From Actinernus sp. WN-2022 (taxonomy: Eukaryota > Cnidaria > Anthozoa > Actiniaria > Actinernidae), in assembly GCA_030867875.1 (NCBI GenBank), contig JAOWCC010001634.1, forward strand, positions 56,581,352 to 56,645,351: a stretch of 64,000 nucleotides of DNA, in the 5' to 3' direction. The position numbers and the translations under genes are program-made. Under the pieces are notes generated by a model. The model made no database searches. It saw only the letters and a list, made by a program, of their open reading frames with translations, and had not been told where the DNA came from. Positions 46,780 through 55,829 of the stretch are shown piece by piece. The number at the start of each line of letters is the position of its first letter. Position 1 is the first letter of the stretch.

Positions 46780-47778
46780 AATACCTTTTGGTGGTAGTTC
46801 TGTATCTGGTGGTATCACTTGTATCTCTTCACGAACGAACCCTCGCTTTGGTGCATCTTTTCCTAAATAGTATAGAACAGGTTGATTTGATGATACCACA
46901 CTTCGAGAAATATAATATGTCTGTAAACTCCATACAGGATCAGTTGCTCGTTTTACTCCACCTTCCAATTCTCCCGGTGAGTATAGATATCGAACTAAAA
47001 CATCGAATGGTAGTCGCTTTTCTTTCAACCCAATAATTCGAGAATATGTAGGAGTCTTTATGTTTACTTGTTGTGCCTCTATAGAATTTGAAGGTTCCTT
47101 ACCTGTTAGTCGAGTAACTTCATTGTTCATAGCCTTGATAACATCAGGAAGCCTCAATACCCATTCTCTACTACGCGCATCCGATCCTTCAGATGTAAGT
47201 ACCATCTCTTTTGCATATTGATATCCAAATAATCTTTCAGCTATCGTTCTATTTGCTCGTTCGACAAAACTTTGTGCTCTATGATGACCGGCTTCACCCC
47301 GTTGAACTTTCGTACCGTGTAGTTCTAATGTTTCAGACATACGTCCCATGAATTCTCTACCAGGATCAACTTGCAATGTTTTTGGCCATTCTAGTGGACT
47401 ACGTTTGTAGATCCGATCAAATGCTGCAGACACTTCACCACTATCTTTCGATGCTAAAGGTTCAGCCTCTTTATATCTAGAAGCTACATCGATTACCACT
47501 AAAGCATACTTATATAGTTTCCTTCCACGACTAGGTCTATCATGAGGTAGAAATATCAAATCGGCTTGATGAACTTCATTAGGTTTCGATACAGTCCAAT
47601 GTGGTCGTGGAATATAGCGTGGTGGTGATAGATATATTTGCCACATGGCTTGTTTCTCTAACCAACCCTTAGCTACGTCTTCCGATACCTTTGCAGCCAC
47701 CGATAACTTGCTAATTGCAGCATAACCTTTCCAATAGCCCATAGGACCATAGAAGATATTCGCAAGTTTAGCATCCAT
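46771..47778 (-). CDS. int: Retroviral-type integrase (DD35E)
   Basis: A 335-aa integrase that should join element ends to target DNA. The core has HQADLIF (Asp 73), QVDPGREF (Asp 138) and SFVERANRT (Glu 173), exactly DD35E spacing. The N terminus (~1-65) is helical without a clean HHCC zinc site. The C-terminal part (~250-335) is SH3/chromo-like in size, with DPVWSLQTYYI and a Pro-rich end. The start chosen is MDAKLANIF; an upstream TTG in the same frame is less likely. It is the last gene of a long minus-strand block, and a hairpin at 47814-47882 separates it from its upstream neighbour. Confidence 0.92.
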   Translation of the reverse strand: MDAKLANIFYGPMGYWKGYAAISKLSVAAKVSEDVAKGWLEKQAMWQIYLSPPRYIPRPHWTVSKPNEVHQADLIFLPHDRPSRGRKLYKYALVVIDVASRYKEAEPLASKDSGEVSAAFDRIYKRSPLEWPKTLQVDPGREFMGRMSETLELHGTKVQRGEAGHHRAQSFVERANRTIAERLFGYQYAKEMVLTSEGSDARSREWVLRLPDVIKAMNNEVTRLTGKEPSNSIEAQQVNIKTPTYSRIIGLKEKRLPFDVLVRYLYSPGELEGGVKRATDPVWSLQTYYISRSVVSSNQPVLYYLGKDAPKRGFVREEIQVIPPDTELPPKGILR

Positions 47779-47813
47779 TATATATCTATGTATTCTAACC
47801 TTCAACAAGAAGA

Positions 47814-47882
47814 AAAAAAAAAAAGAAAAAAAGGAATAAGAACTTATCTAACCAACTAGTTCTTATTCTTTTTTTTTTTTTT
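47814..47882 (-). terminator. Hairpin at the 3' side of the 47915-48355 gene
   Basis: Stem GAATAAGAACT (47834-47844) with its inverse (47858-47868), extended by oligo-A and oligo-T arms of ten or more bases. It sits between two genes of the same strand, and a very similar hairpin lies at 57384-57443. It may mark transcript ends. Confidence 0.5.
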
Positions 47883-47914
47883 AGTATCTCATCGATCGTA
47901 AAAATTCTCGTTTT

Positions 47915-48355
47915 TTAAAAGGCATATCGACTAATAGCGTATCCAGCGACTAGCATTCCACCACCAACATAGATCAACTCACTAGTTTTCTGTGCGTTAG
48001 ATGGTTGATAGTAGTCAGAGAAACGGGGTTCTTTCATTGCTTCGAGTCGTTTCAGTTCCTGACGTAACTTATCGGATTGTATGAAAGCTAGGTTACTATC
48101 AAGTTGATTATTATGAGAATCGCGTTCAGCAGCTTCCTGTTTATGCGTCCAATCAGACAACGTTTGACGTTCTTCAATATAAGCCTCCCTATCAGCATCG
48201 AATTTTTCCATTGCCCTATCATGTCTCTCTCGTTCTATATTAGCAGTTTCATCTTTTCCACCAAACATCCTAGCAAGCACTCCACCACCAGTAAATGCCG
48301 TTGCATTCAAAACTGCTCCGAAAATAGACATTCCAATAGCTGCTACCGTCACCAT
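47915..48355 (-). CDS. Polinton membrane/coiled-coil protein (146 aa)
   Basis: Has an N-terminal hydrophobic segment (~1-30), a charged coiled-coil-like middle (ERERHDRAMEKFDADREAYIEER, ~45-110) with EPRFSDYYQPS (~111-121), and a second hydrophobic segment at the C terminus (ELIYVGGGMLVAGYAISRYAF). I recognise the RHD-coil plus DYYQPS layout from uncharacterised Polinton proteins of invertebrates; the role is unknown. A virion membrane or assembly function is a guess. Its ATG overlaps the stop of the upstream gene (TAATG), so the two are likely co-transcribed. Confidence 0.75.
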   Translation of the reverse strand: MVTVAAIGMSIFGAVLNATAFTGGGVLARMFGGKDETANIERERHDRAMEKFDADREAYIEERQTLSDWTHKQEAAERDSHNNQLDSNLAFIQSDKLRQELKRLEAMKEPRFSDYYQPSNAQKTSELIYVGGGMLVAGYAISRYAF

Positions 48356-48564
48356 TATGGTACGATCTTTTGTTTCTCGAGATATTGTTTTGCATATATG
48401 CTACCAGCTATTACAGCAGTCCACTTCACGTAATTTATGATAGAAATAGAAGGATCACTAAGCATAGATTCCTTGGTAGCCTTTTTTACGATCCAACCAA
48501 TACCAGTAGCTATTCCAGTTATCATAGCAGCATCGGTCGCTGTTTTCATCAATTCCTTATCCAT
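48355..48564 (-). CDS. Small membrane protein (69 aa)
   Basis: A 69-residue product with two hydrophobic segments (TDAAMITGIATGIGWIV and YVKWTAVIAGSIYA) and a Lys-rich tail, so probably a membrane hairpin. It lies in the minus-strand block between the 117-aa and 146-aa genes. No family name is known to me, but small double-span proteins are usual in this position in Polintons. The open frame is as compact as its neighbours and shares their codon use. Confidence 0.65.
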   Translation of the reverse strand: MDKELMKTATDAAMITGIATGIGWIVKKATKESMLSDPSISIINYVKWTAVIAGSIYAKQYLEKQKIVP

Positions 48565-48599
48565 CCTAATATATATCGTATATCTCTAGTCTTTAATTG

Positions 48600-48953
48600 T
48601 TACTCCATATCTGGTACCGTAGTCTCTACAGGACTTGCGGGTCGTATCGTACTAACGTTCTTAGAAGTGTCATCTCTATATCTTCTGTATTGATAGTATA
48701 CGCTAACTAATGCAGCACCCGCACCAATAACTGCGATAGTAGTATTGATAGACACATTTTTCATCCAACTTTCATCTGCGTTGATTTCTTTAGGTAATTC
48801 ACTTTCACGCGTAATCTCTCTCTTTTGAGCCTCTCTAGCAAGTTTATTACTTAGTGCTAATGCTTTCCCAGCAGCAACCCTCTTTGGATCTTTTACTTTA
48901 GTTGGTGCAGTCGTTGGTGGATTCGCAGTTATCTGATCCGTCTGTTCCTCCAT
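48600..48953 (-). CDS. Single-span membrane protein (117 aa)
   Basis: The N terminus is Thr/Pro-rich (~1-20), then comes a basic helix (DPKRVAAGKALALSNKLAREAQKRE, ~22-47), then one membrane span (~70-90, TIAVIGAGAALVSVYYQY) followed by an Arg-rich stop-transfer stretch. The start overlaps the end of the 187-aa gene by 56 bp. The DPKRVAAGK region resembles a conserved part of uncharacterised Polinton proteins. Function unknown; it may anchor to the virion or a host membrane. Confidence 0.65.
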   Translation of the reverse strand: MEEQTDQITANPPTTAPTKVKDPKRVAAGKALALSNKLAREAQKREITRESELPKEINADESWMKNVSINTTIAVIGAGAALVSVYYQYRRYRDDTSKNVSTIRPASPVETTVPDME

Positions 48954-49461
48954 CTTGATTTGATATAGTAGTTACTTGCGAAGGTTCAATAGGTGTACCA
49001 GGAATGACTATGTGATCAGCTACATTGAACAAGACACTAGCTAGAGCTACGAATCGACCGTGTTTAAGTGCTAATCGACCAGCCGCCATAGATATCTGAT
49101 GGCGGGCTAATTGGTTTTCTTGTAGATCCTTAAACAGTGCTTGTTGGTTGTCTAGTGTAGCCACGTATGAGACTGCGCGAGTAACTTGACGTAGTACACC
49201 ATCTACTAAGTGTACTGTTATTTGATTTGCTACTACGGCCTGGTATCTACTATGTAAACGTTTTACGTCCTTCTCAGATAGTTTAGTTATATCTGTTAGG
49301 GAGAAATTCTGTCCTAGACATTCTTTCGTTTTACCCAATACAGCTAAGGTCTTAAGTACTTCCCGATATTCTTCGATATCCTCCAATTCGGTTGAAAATT
49401 CCAATTTTGGTGGTGGACCTGTTAAATCCTCACCTTCCAGTTCTTTCACGTATTCATCCAT
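48898..49461 (-). CDS. Conserved Polinton protein of unknown function (187 aa)
   Basis: A mostly helical, soluble 187-aa product. An acidic N terminus (MDEYVKELEGEDL) leads into a helical core (LHSRYQAVVANQITVHLVDGVLRQVTRAVSYV, then LQENQLARHQISMAAGRLALKHGRF, ~70-145) and a Thr/Ser/Asn-rich tail. The relic in Polinton B keeps an N terminus of the same kind (MDEYIEQLLAE near 35667 and 37220). The core looks familiar from other Polintons, always near the ATPase. A structural or packaging role is possible. It overlaps the ATPase stop by 8 bp. Confidence 0.7.
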   Translation of the reverse strand: MDEYVKELEGEDLTGPPPKLEFSTELEDIEEYREVLKTLAVLGKTKECLGQNFSLTDITKLSEKDVKRLHSRYQAVVANQITVHLVDGVLRQVTRAVSYVATLDNQQALFKDLQENQLARHQISMAAGRLALKHGRFVALASVLFNVADHIVIPGTPIEPSQVTTISNQDGGTDGSDNCESTNDCTN

Positions 49462-50077
49462 GATAATATGTTATAGGTGCGGGTATCTCTAACACTACTG
49501 CAAAAGGATGTCGCAAACAGAAACATATGCGAGCAAACTTATTAGATCGAAGTATCATTCGTAATTCATTACGTTCTTGTGAGTCTCCGTAATCATCGAA
49601 TATCCTCTTTCCATCTATAACCGATGCCGTATGAAATGCTACTACGATAGCTACGTTCTCACGAAAAGGTTTACATATACTCGTTAATTGTTGGGATAGT
49701 ACCCAAATAGATAGTCCTATATGTCGAGCGGAGAATGCTAAATCTACTAGTTTGTCAGTTCTTCGTTTTACATCTTTTGATGCGGCGCAATCATCTAGAA
49801 TCAATAATGTATTGGTACCTGACCAAAAGGTTGCACAAATATTTAATGTGGTATCGATAGCATCCTGAGATGGTGATATGACATAAAAATGCGTATCTCG
49901 ATTAGCAAATCCATGATATGTCTTGTTGTGGGCATACGTAGGACAAATTAATACTATATAATCGAACTTACCACGAAATGGTCCACGAAGTTGTTCTATG
50001 AGAAATGCAGTCTTTCCGCAATTCGTTGGACCTACTATGAGTGAGTTGAATGGGATGTGTTCTACCAAGGAATCCAT
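49454..50077 (-). CDS. A32/FtsK-HerA-type genome-packaging ATPase
   Basis: A 207-aa ATPase that would pump element DNA into capsids. Walker A is GPTNCGKT (16-23), Walker B is TLLILDDC (~90-97, Asp 95-Asp 96), and a sensor-like WVLSQQLTS follows at ~135. Length and motif spacing fit the A32-like packaging ATPases of Polintons, virophages and large DNA viruses. The ATG overlaps the TGA of the capsid gene, and the next gene overlaps by 8 bp, so capsid-ATPase-187 aa form one tight unit. Confidence 0.93.
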   Translation of the reverse strand: MDSLVEHIPFNSLIVGPTNCGKTAFLIEQLRGPFRGKFDYIVLICPTYAHNKTYHGFANRDTHFYVISPSQDAIDTTLNICATFWSGTNTLLILDDCAASKDVKRRTDKLVDLAFSARHIGLSIWVLSQQLTSICKPFRENVAIVVAFHTASVIDGKRIFDDYGDSQERNELRMILRSNKFARICFCLRHPFAVVLEIPAPITYYHG

Positions 50078-51312
50078 CAGTATGTTATACTATGTAAAGA
50101 TCTGTTCAATATCTTAAGCTGAGCATCCGCAAGGACATAGATATGCATGCTTACGTTTCCACTTCCTTTTAAAGTTCTATGTATACGAATATCGATATCT
50201 TTTCCACCGCCAGTTTGTGCCATTCCATCACCATGAGCAGAGGAATCTTTTGCTGTACGACAATCGACTAGGATGGCAAATCTGTTATTGTAAAATTTGG
50301 TAGGAGTCATAGAAGTATTGGATTTACCAAACCATCCTTTTGCGGACTCCCAAAAATCTGATGTTAACATACCTCCTGGAAAGAATCTATTTGGAACTCC
50401 ATTTACGTCTATCTCTATCTTTGAAATATCAGGATTTACGAATGCTTCGCTATCTCGTGAACCGGCGGTGGGAGGATCTACGAATAGAAAGAGTAATCCA
50501 GCGAATGATCGTCGTGGAACATTTATATTCTGAGATATCAAAGTATCTGATGCTTTAGCGATAGGTACTGTCTTAAAGTGAACTGCGTGATCGTATAGGA
50601 ATGCAGTACCTTTTTCATATGCGTGAAATGCCTTCCTAGCTAGCGTTTCATTCTTGATTGCTTCGTATTCTAACTGGATGTTGGTAAGCTTGTACGTACC
50701 TATCTTTGTCGAATCTGATCCAACGATTATATCGATAGAGCGGGCTAGAGTTAATTCGAATGAAATAGTGTCTTCTAATGCATGTGGATATAGAACTCCA
50801 TGTTGTGTAAGAATATCAACGTCTAACGGAATTCTATATTTTGAACCATATGCAGCTAACAATGCATTCTCACCAACATCTGAAGTACCTGCATCACCAG
50901 CCTTAGATCGTAGCTTATTTGTGTTATCTGATTGGATACCTTGTTGTACTCTCGATTCTCTCTCTTGTGTAGATAGATAGATATCGGAATATGTTTGTAA
51001 TAGATCCGATCGAGCAATGTCTTCTACTATTTCAGCTCCTATCTTACAAACTCGATGTATAACTAAGCAACGTCCAACATTTGCAACGACTCGATTATTA
51101 GCATGTCCACCAGACAATACGATATCACCCAATAATGCTAAACTACCAGGTACTAATACGATATCTTCTCCCATCGTTGGAACTTCCACATAGAGCGTCT
51201 CACCTGGATTAGCAGATGATGGAGTGAAAGTTTTTCTATATAAGGTTCGTTGAGCTTTGAGTGCGAGTTGCACTCTTAGTGCTTCTTTAGGAATTAACTT
51301 CGACGATATCAT
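50077..51312 (-). CDS. Probable major capsid protein (double jelly-roll type)
   Basis: A 411-aa protein just upstream of the packaging ATPase. It is rich in beta-strand-like alternation with conserved loops: PSSANPGETLYV, RIPLDVDILTQHGVLYPHAL (~135-155), SDSTKIGTYKLTNIQLEYE, INVPRRSFAGLLFLFVDPP and, near the end, SMHIYVLADAQLKI. Size, the Pro-Leu-rich middle and position are those of a DJR major capsid protein. The start MISSKLIPK fits the B relic's N terminus better than the ATG at 51345, which is 11 codons upstream. The fold is inferred and would need structure prediction. A relic of the same gene is all that Polinton B kept. Confidence 0.7.
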   Translation of the reverse strand: MISSKLIPKEALRVQLALKAQRTLYRKTFTPSSANPGETLYVEVPTMGEDIVLVPGSLALLGDIVLSGGHANNRVVANVGRCLVIHRVCKIGAEIVEDIARSDLLQTYSDIYLSTQERESRVQQGIQSDNTNKLRSKAGDAGTSDVGENALLAAYGSKYRIPLDVDILTQHGVLYPHALEDTISFELTLARSIDIIVGSDSTKIGTYKLTNIQLEYEAIKNETLARKAFHAYEKGTAFLYDHAVHFKTVPIAKASDTLISQNINVPRRSFAGLLFLFVDPPTAGSRDSEAFVNPDISKIEIDVNGVPNRFFPGGMLTSDFWESAKGWFGKSNTSMTPTKFYNNRFAILVDCRTAKDSSAHGDGMAQTGGGKDIDIRIHRTLKGSGNVSMHIYVLADAQLKILNRSLHSITY

Positions 51313-51346
51313 GTTGAATATACCACGATATATAGTTATGTTCAAT
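51313..51346. promoter_or_regulatory. 34-bp divergent promoter between capsid and 345-aa genes
   Basis: Only 34 bp separate the chosen start codons of two divergent genes, with an AT-rich core (ATATACCACGATATATAG). It must serve both directions. Confidence 0.5.
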
Positions 51347-52381
51347 ATGGAAGATAGGGTCGACGTTGATGTGAGACCTGAGGATAATACCGATAGATAT
51401 GAAGAACGACAACGAGATGAAGAAAACCGACGACGGCGAGATGAAGAAGATCAACGAGAACGAGAAGCAAATGAAAGATACGTGGCTTACTTATTGAGTG
51501 ACAATCAAGATGAAGCTGGAGGTAGTGAGACAATTACCATGGATAATTTGCATGACTACGCTATAGAAGGTGACCCACTTCGAGGATTCACATTCGAACA
51601 AACGATTCGAGATTCGGCAAAAGAAATGCTGGTTGACATAGTAAAGGGGCAATATCCGGATGCCGGTGTTCGGCATAATATAGAAATCTCCTTAGTAGAT
51701 GGAAACATCACCGTTCGCGAACTTGGAAGCAAAGAACCCTTTAAACGTCTATTCGTCGGTAATGATGATGATAGGAAATTACGCGTGAAGATGAGGAAAG
51801 CTCTCAAAGATGCTTTAGGTCCAAATAATGAAGAGGCTGCTAATGAAGTAATATTTGCAGAACGACAACTCGCCGAGCGGGAAGCAAATAACGAATCTAT
51901 TCTTGAAGACTCCGAATCGACTGACGCTCAGAAAGAAATAGCTAAGACAGAATTAACATTTATCCATAAGGCAAGAGAATTACTTGAACGTCAAGAAGAA
52001 GCCATACTAGAACGTATATCGCTACGTGAAAGGGTTAAATACATTTTCAGGAAGTATGGAATGACTGTTCTTGCGGTGGTAACTGCTATTGGTGCTATCG
52101 TTAGCGTAATAGTTTCCCGGCTATCGAAAACCGTACCGAAACCAGTAAAAGATGGTATCGACAAAGTGGCAGATACAGTAAAGAAGGGATTAAAAACGAC
52201 AGGCGATTTGTTAAAGGAAATGGGAAAGAAACTTGGACAGATACTACCTGTAATGATTGGATCAATTGCGAATTTCATATTTACTATGGCTGGTAAAGCT
52301 CTAGGAGTATTAGCAGAGAACGTTTGGTTATTCATAGTAGCTATAGTGGTGATCGCAATAGAGCAATACAAACGACGTTAA
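51347..52381 (+). CDS. Membrane-anchored Polinton protein (345 aa)
   Basis: The N-terminal third is very charged and probably coiled-coil (residues ~15-50, Arg/Glu/Asp-rich). The middle has HNIEISLVDGNITVRELG, then another coil (~160-225). Two hydrophobic segments follow (MTVLAVVTAIGAIVSVIVS and, at the C terminus, ENVWLFIVAIVVIAIEQY), linked by an amphipathic stretch with KKLGQILPVMIGSIANFIF. This C-terminal pattern is familiar from uncharacterised Polinton proteins, and a virion-membrane or fusion-like role has not been shown. The start MEDRVDV is preferred over an upstream ATG that would overlap the capsid gene. It overlaps the next gene's stop by 4 bp. Confidence 0.75.
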   Translation: MEDRVDVDVRPEDNTDRYEERQRDEENRRRRDEEDQREREANERYVAYLLSDNQDEAGGSETITMDNLHDYAIEGDPLRGFTFEQTIRDSAKEMLVDIVKGQYPDAGVRHNIEISLVDGNITVRELGSKEPFKRLFVGNDDDRKLRVKMRKALKDALGPNNEEAANEVIFAERQLAEREANNESILEDSESTDAQKEIAKTELTFIHKARELLERQEEAILERISLRERVKYIFRKYGMTVLAVVTAIGAIVSVIVSRLSKTVPKPVKDGIDKVADTVKKGLKTTGDLLKEMGKKLGQILPVMIGSIANFIFTMAGKALGVLAENVWLFIVAIVVIAIEQYKRR

Positions 52382-54048
52382 CGAAATAACACCCACGCAA
52401 TTCCAGCTCCTGCAATAGATACTATCGCTAGATTGATCCCATGTTGTGGAGTAGGATTTGGTAAGATACTATGCGGAACTCGTTGTGGAACTTGTCGTGG
52501 TAATTGTTGTGGAACTTGATGTGGTAATTGTTTCTTTCGTTTCTTCCCTTTCATATCTGGTGGGGACTTGGTTTCGAGAATATCTGCATTAATATCGTTT
52601 ACGCCTAACGCCATACCTTCTGTGGCGTTCGGGATTGGATTTTCATAACCATCCTTCTTGCTGAGGTAGTACTCAAGATTGCTTGGTAGTAATCGTACCC
52701 CTTTAGCTATTGCTAGGTTCAATCTCTTATGTGTGTGTAGTATAGCTGTAAGATAGTTTTTATAGCTTACCACTAAACCATTTTCGAGAATAGCGTCTTC
52801 GACTAATCTCTTAAATTTTTCTTTGACATTGAAACTATCTATGATGGAATGGTTAAGATCATTTTGAGCAGCTAGAACGCAATATCCAAAAGCTTCAACG
52901 GATCGATTCAATCTACCTAATCCAGCATCCGTTAATCCCTTACCGATTGGTGGCGTAAACCAATTGTATTGTTTTCCTTCGTGTTCATCGTTCCGAATAA
53001 AAGCTATCAGAGTTCCCTTGTCCTCCTTACCTCCTTGGTCTGCAAACAAAGTATCGCTTGCGGGCCATGTGGTTGGACCTTCGTCGTAACTTCGGCCATG
53101 GTTAGTTACGTATCCATTAACGTAGCCTCCATACTCCCCCGGGTATAACATGAATACATCTCCTAATCCGTCATTCCTACCTCCGTGCCATCGGAAATCT
53201 GGTGTTCGAGATATACCAAATTCGATGCATAATTTCTCAAGAGCCGGTTTGCTATAGAGGTTATCCATTTGCTTGAAAGCAGAGTCCCCAGGTAGAGGAA
53301 CTCCATGAGCACCACCAAGTTCATGTAGAATTCTTCGTATCGTGAAATAAACATGAAATCGTAAGAACCCTTGAACAATAAGAGGATACGTTTTGAAAAT
53401 AGGATCAAACAACGACACTCCACATCCAGAAGTCGCACACCACGTTGCGAAATTCAATTGTTGAGGCCAATATTTGAAATCCGGACCATGTAACCAATGG
53501 TAGGACTCATTTGCTGTCATATGTTTTACGACAGTCTCTTTGAATATGTTCGGAACACCTGCTTCGAACCTTTTCATAGGTGTGACATATATCCATAGAT
53601 TAGTTAAATCGATATCTTGTGCTTTTTCGGTATCTGGGGCTGCCGTAATAGGATATTTCACACTTTTATCTAGTGTTAATGTATGTGGAAAACCATCATG
53701 CACATCCCACAATGCGTTATCGATTCGTTTTTGAATGGTGGTAGGTAGCTTAGAGACATCGTCGCCATAAACCACATAACCATTATTCCCATCTCGAAAC
53801 CAAATACTAGTTGAATATTTGCCAGGGCCGTCTATATCCGTTGATACATAGAACTGGTGAAAATCTGCATGTGGATATTGTTTCTTAAACTTCGCTAATA
53901 GATCGACATTCAACGTTGCGACCTTCTTATTTTCATCGGCAAGGAGCGCTATCTGCTCAGATTTCGACAGTCTTGGTCCACCCCTAGTAATCTCTGCTAT
54001 GTCCTCTGCAGATAGACCATCATATTCGTCTCGCACAACAAAAAGCAT
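52378..54048 (-). CDS. Large conserved Polinton protein (556 aa)
   Basis: A 556-aa product with a globular N-terminal 430 residues. It includes NFATWCATSGCGVSL (~200-215), FHVYFTIRRILHELGG, then FRWHGGRNDGLGD (~285-298) and a repeat-rich Pro/Gln stretch (VPQQLPRQVPQRVPH, ~505-522). One C-terminal span follows (GINLAIVSIAGAGIAWVLF). I recognise the CATSGCGVS region as a hallmark of a protein found in many invertebrate Polintons, of unknown role. It could be a structural protein tethered to a membrane. It is convergent with the 345-aa gene and divergent from the 222-aa gene. Confidence 0.75.
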   Translation of the reverse strand: MLFVVRDEYDGLSAEDIAEITRGGPRLSKSEQIALLADENKKVATLNVDLLAKFKKQYPHADFHQFYVSTDIDGPGKYSTSIWFRDGNNGYVVYGDDVSKLPTTIQKRIDNALWDVHDGFPHTLTLDKSVKYPITAAPDTEKAQDIDLTNLWIYVTPMKRFEAGVPNIFKETVVKHMTANESYHWLHGPDFKYWPQQLNFATWCATSGCGVSLFDPIFKTYPLIVQGFLRFHVYFTIRRILHELGGAHGVPLPGDSAFKQMDNLYSKPALEKLCIEFGISRTPDFRWHGGRNDGLGDVFMLYPGEYGGYVNGYVTNHGRSYDEGPTTWPASDTLFADQGGKEDKGTLIAFIRNDEHEGKQYNWFTPPIGKGLTDAGLGRLNRSVEAFGYCVLAAQNDLNHSIIDSFNVKEKFKRLVEDAILENGLVVSYKNYLTAILHTHKRLNLAIAKGVRLLPSNLEYYLSKKDGYENPIPNATEGMALGVNDINADILETKSPPDMKGKKRKKQLPHQVPQQLPRQVPQRVPHSILPNPTPQHGINLAIVSIAGAGIAWVLFR

Positions 54049-54097
54049 CGTAACTATTGAAGCTATACATATCCATAGTTTATACCTTTAATATATA
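54049..54097. promoter_or_regulatory. 49-bp divergent promoter
   Basis: The whole space between two divergent ATGs, with TTATACC and AATATATA elements next to the plus-strand gene. Confidence 0.5.
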
Positions 54098-54766
54098 ATG
54101 GTTATCTTAAATGTCACATGTCCTACGGCTGACCATACTGTCTACTTCGATAACCCTATTCTTATCAATAATATTTCGCTAGTTGAGGTCACTCTTAGTC
54201 ACAATTGGTGGAACCTAGCAGAGAAAGGGGGCTTTCAGTGGATTACCCCCAATAGTTTGACGTTTCCATACGAAATTAAGCCGGGACATTATGAGATAGA
54301 AAATTTGATAACCTACTTCGATCCCGCAGTCGCGGCTGGTTTCTTGGAATTCATAGACTACCCATTTAGGAAATATTGGCTTATGAAGGTCAAGAAACCA
54401 ATCCAGTTCACTAAGAATGTCTGCGACTTGTTTAGTATCGAAGTAAATGAAGATGTAACAGATTATGTGACTATCAATAAAGGAAAATACGTCCTGGTGC
54501 CAAAAGATATTAATCGCATATATATCTACTGTGATGTGGTGGATTCAGATTTCTCACTTCTTGATGGGAAGCCATCTAAAATCCTACATACTTTTAAAAC
54601 GACATCACACGTTTTTGGTGAAACGACTTATTTTCCACTAACCCTCATACCCATTCGAGCCTTAGGAACGATACGGAACTACATTCGCCTCACAGTTTGC
54701 GATGAGAAAGGCAATCTCATAGACTTCAACAAGCGGCCTCTACGTTTCGTATTGAAGCTTGAGTAA
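54098..54766 (+). CDS. Probable second capsid or fibre protein (222 aa)
   Basis: A beta-rich protein with no membrane span. ISLVEVTLSHNWWNL, then LTFPYEIKPGHYEIENL (~65-80), INRIYIYCDVVDSDF (~143-158), LLDGKPSKILHTF and a closing DEKGNLIDFNKRPLRFVLKL. The IYIYCD and terminal beta-hairpin patterns recur in virion-type proteins of Polintons. A single jelly-roll penton (minor capsid) or a fibre-like attachment protein are the two best options; I cannot choose. The next gene begins 16 bp after its stop, so the two are probably one transcript. Confidence 0.55.
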   Translation: MVILNVTCPTADHTVYFDNPILINNISLVEVTLSHNWWNLAEKGGFQWITPNSLTFPYEIKPGHYEIENLITYFDPAVAAGFLEFIDYPFRKYWLMKVKKPIQFTKNVCDLFSIEVNEDVTDYVTINKGKYVLVPKDINRIYIYCDVVDSDFSLLDGKPSKILHTFKTTSHVFGETTYFPLTLIPIRALGTIRNYIRLTVCDEKGNLIDFNKRPLRFVLKLE

Positions 54767-54782
54767 ATCATACGTATATACA

Positions 54783-55412
54783 ATGGATGGCGATTCGATT
54801 CAACCGTTTCCAACAGCACCAGGTATCTACCCATCGGGAGCTATAAAGGAACTTAGCGATATAAATGGATCGAGTTTTAGACTGCAAAAAATCTGTGATA
54901 CGCTTGCTGAGCTAGAACAACAAGCAAAGCACTACGAAGTTGTTCGCAAAAAGTATGCTCGAGCGCGTGGTATCGTTCATGGGATTGCTGTGGCCACAGG
55001 TAGCCTGAGTGGCGTTTTATCAGCTTCTGCGTTAAGTTCATCATTTACGGGGGTTGGGATACCTGTGGGTATTTCCTTAGGATCAGCGGGTTTCCTGTGT
55101 GCCGCCATATCGGCTTCGATGGCTGTCGTTAGTAAGAAACTTGGCGTTCACGTCTCGAAGCATGAAAAGACTGTTATGTTAGCAAAAGCTAAGGCGAATT
55201 CCGTGGAAGTTAAAGTCTCAAAAGCTCTAGCCGATTGTAACATTTCAGAAGCCGAGTTCAGAAGCGTTATTGATGAGAAAATGAAATATGAGACGCTTAA
55301 ACTCGAAATACGGCAAAAAAACAGACAAGAAAGAGGATCAAAAAACGTAGAACAACTTCGATCCGAAATCCGAAAGGAGATGAGAGCAAAACTTGGCAGT
55401 CTAATGGAGTAA
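54783..55412 (+). CDS. Polinton membrane protein with helical tail (209 aa)
   Basis: Residues 1-60 are soluble with a coil (LAELEQQAKHYEVVRKKYARARG). A Gly/Ser/Ala-rich membrane hairpin follows (~65-125, GIAVATGSLSGVLSASALSSS and GISLGSAGFLCAAISASMAVVS), and then a long charged helical tail (HEKTVMLAKAKANSVEVKVSKAL, SEAEFRSVIDEKMKYETLKLEIR). The tail pattern is familiar from uncharacterised Polinton proteins. The start MDGDSIQPF is preferred over an upstream TTG. The last ~30 codons are duplicated, in decayed form, just downstream. Function unknown; membrane permeation or virion membrane association are possible. Confidence 0.7.
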   Translation: MDGDSIQPFPTAPGIYPSGAIKELSDINGSSFRLQKICDTLAELEQQAKHYEVVRKKYARARGIVHGIAVATGSLSGVLSASALSSSFTGVGIPVGISLGSAGFLCAAISASMAVVSKKLGVHVSKHEKTVMLAKAKANSVEVKVSKALADCNISEAEFRSVIDEKMKYETLKLEIRQKNRQERGSKNVEQLRSEIRKEMRAKLGSLME

Positions 55413-55757
55413 GAATAAATATCTCCTTCGAAAGAAACCAGCATGGATTTCATTTTAACTTTCATAAAAACAACTGCTCTTAATTCGTATAAATTACCGT
55501 GTTGTTTTGGTTCTCATATGCTAATTTCGAGACAATTTCGAGACAACAAGAAAGAGGATCAAAAAAACGTAGAAACTTCGAGCCGAGATCCGAAAGGAGA
55601 TGAGAGCAAAACTTGGTAGTCTAGTGGGGGGTAAGAATAAATATCTCCTTCAAAAGAAACCAGCATGGATTTCATTTTAACTTTGATAAAAACAACTGCT
55701 CTTAATTCGTATAAATTACCGTGTTGTTTTTGGTTCATATGCTAATTTCGAGACAAC
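55324..55757 (+). repeat. 217-bp tandem duplication over the 3' end of the 209-aa gene
   Basis: 55324-55542 (last codons plus downstream DNA) is repeated at 55543-55757 with small indels. The second copy of the coding part is out of frame and not needed. Confidence 0.85.
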
Positions 55758-55829
55758 GCGTGGGTGACGCTAATTAACATACGTCAACTGCTTAAAACAT
55801 AAGTACGATATTTTATCACTGAATACTTC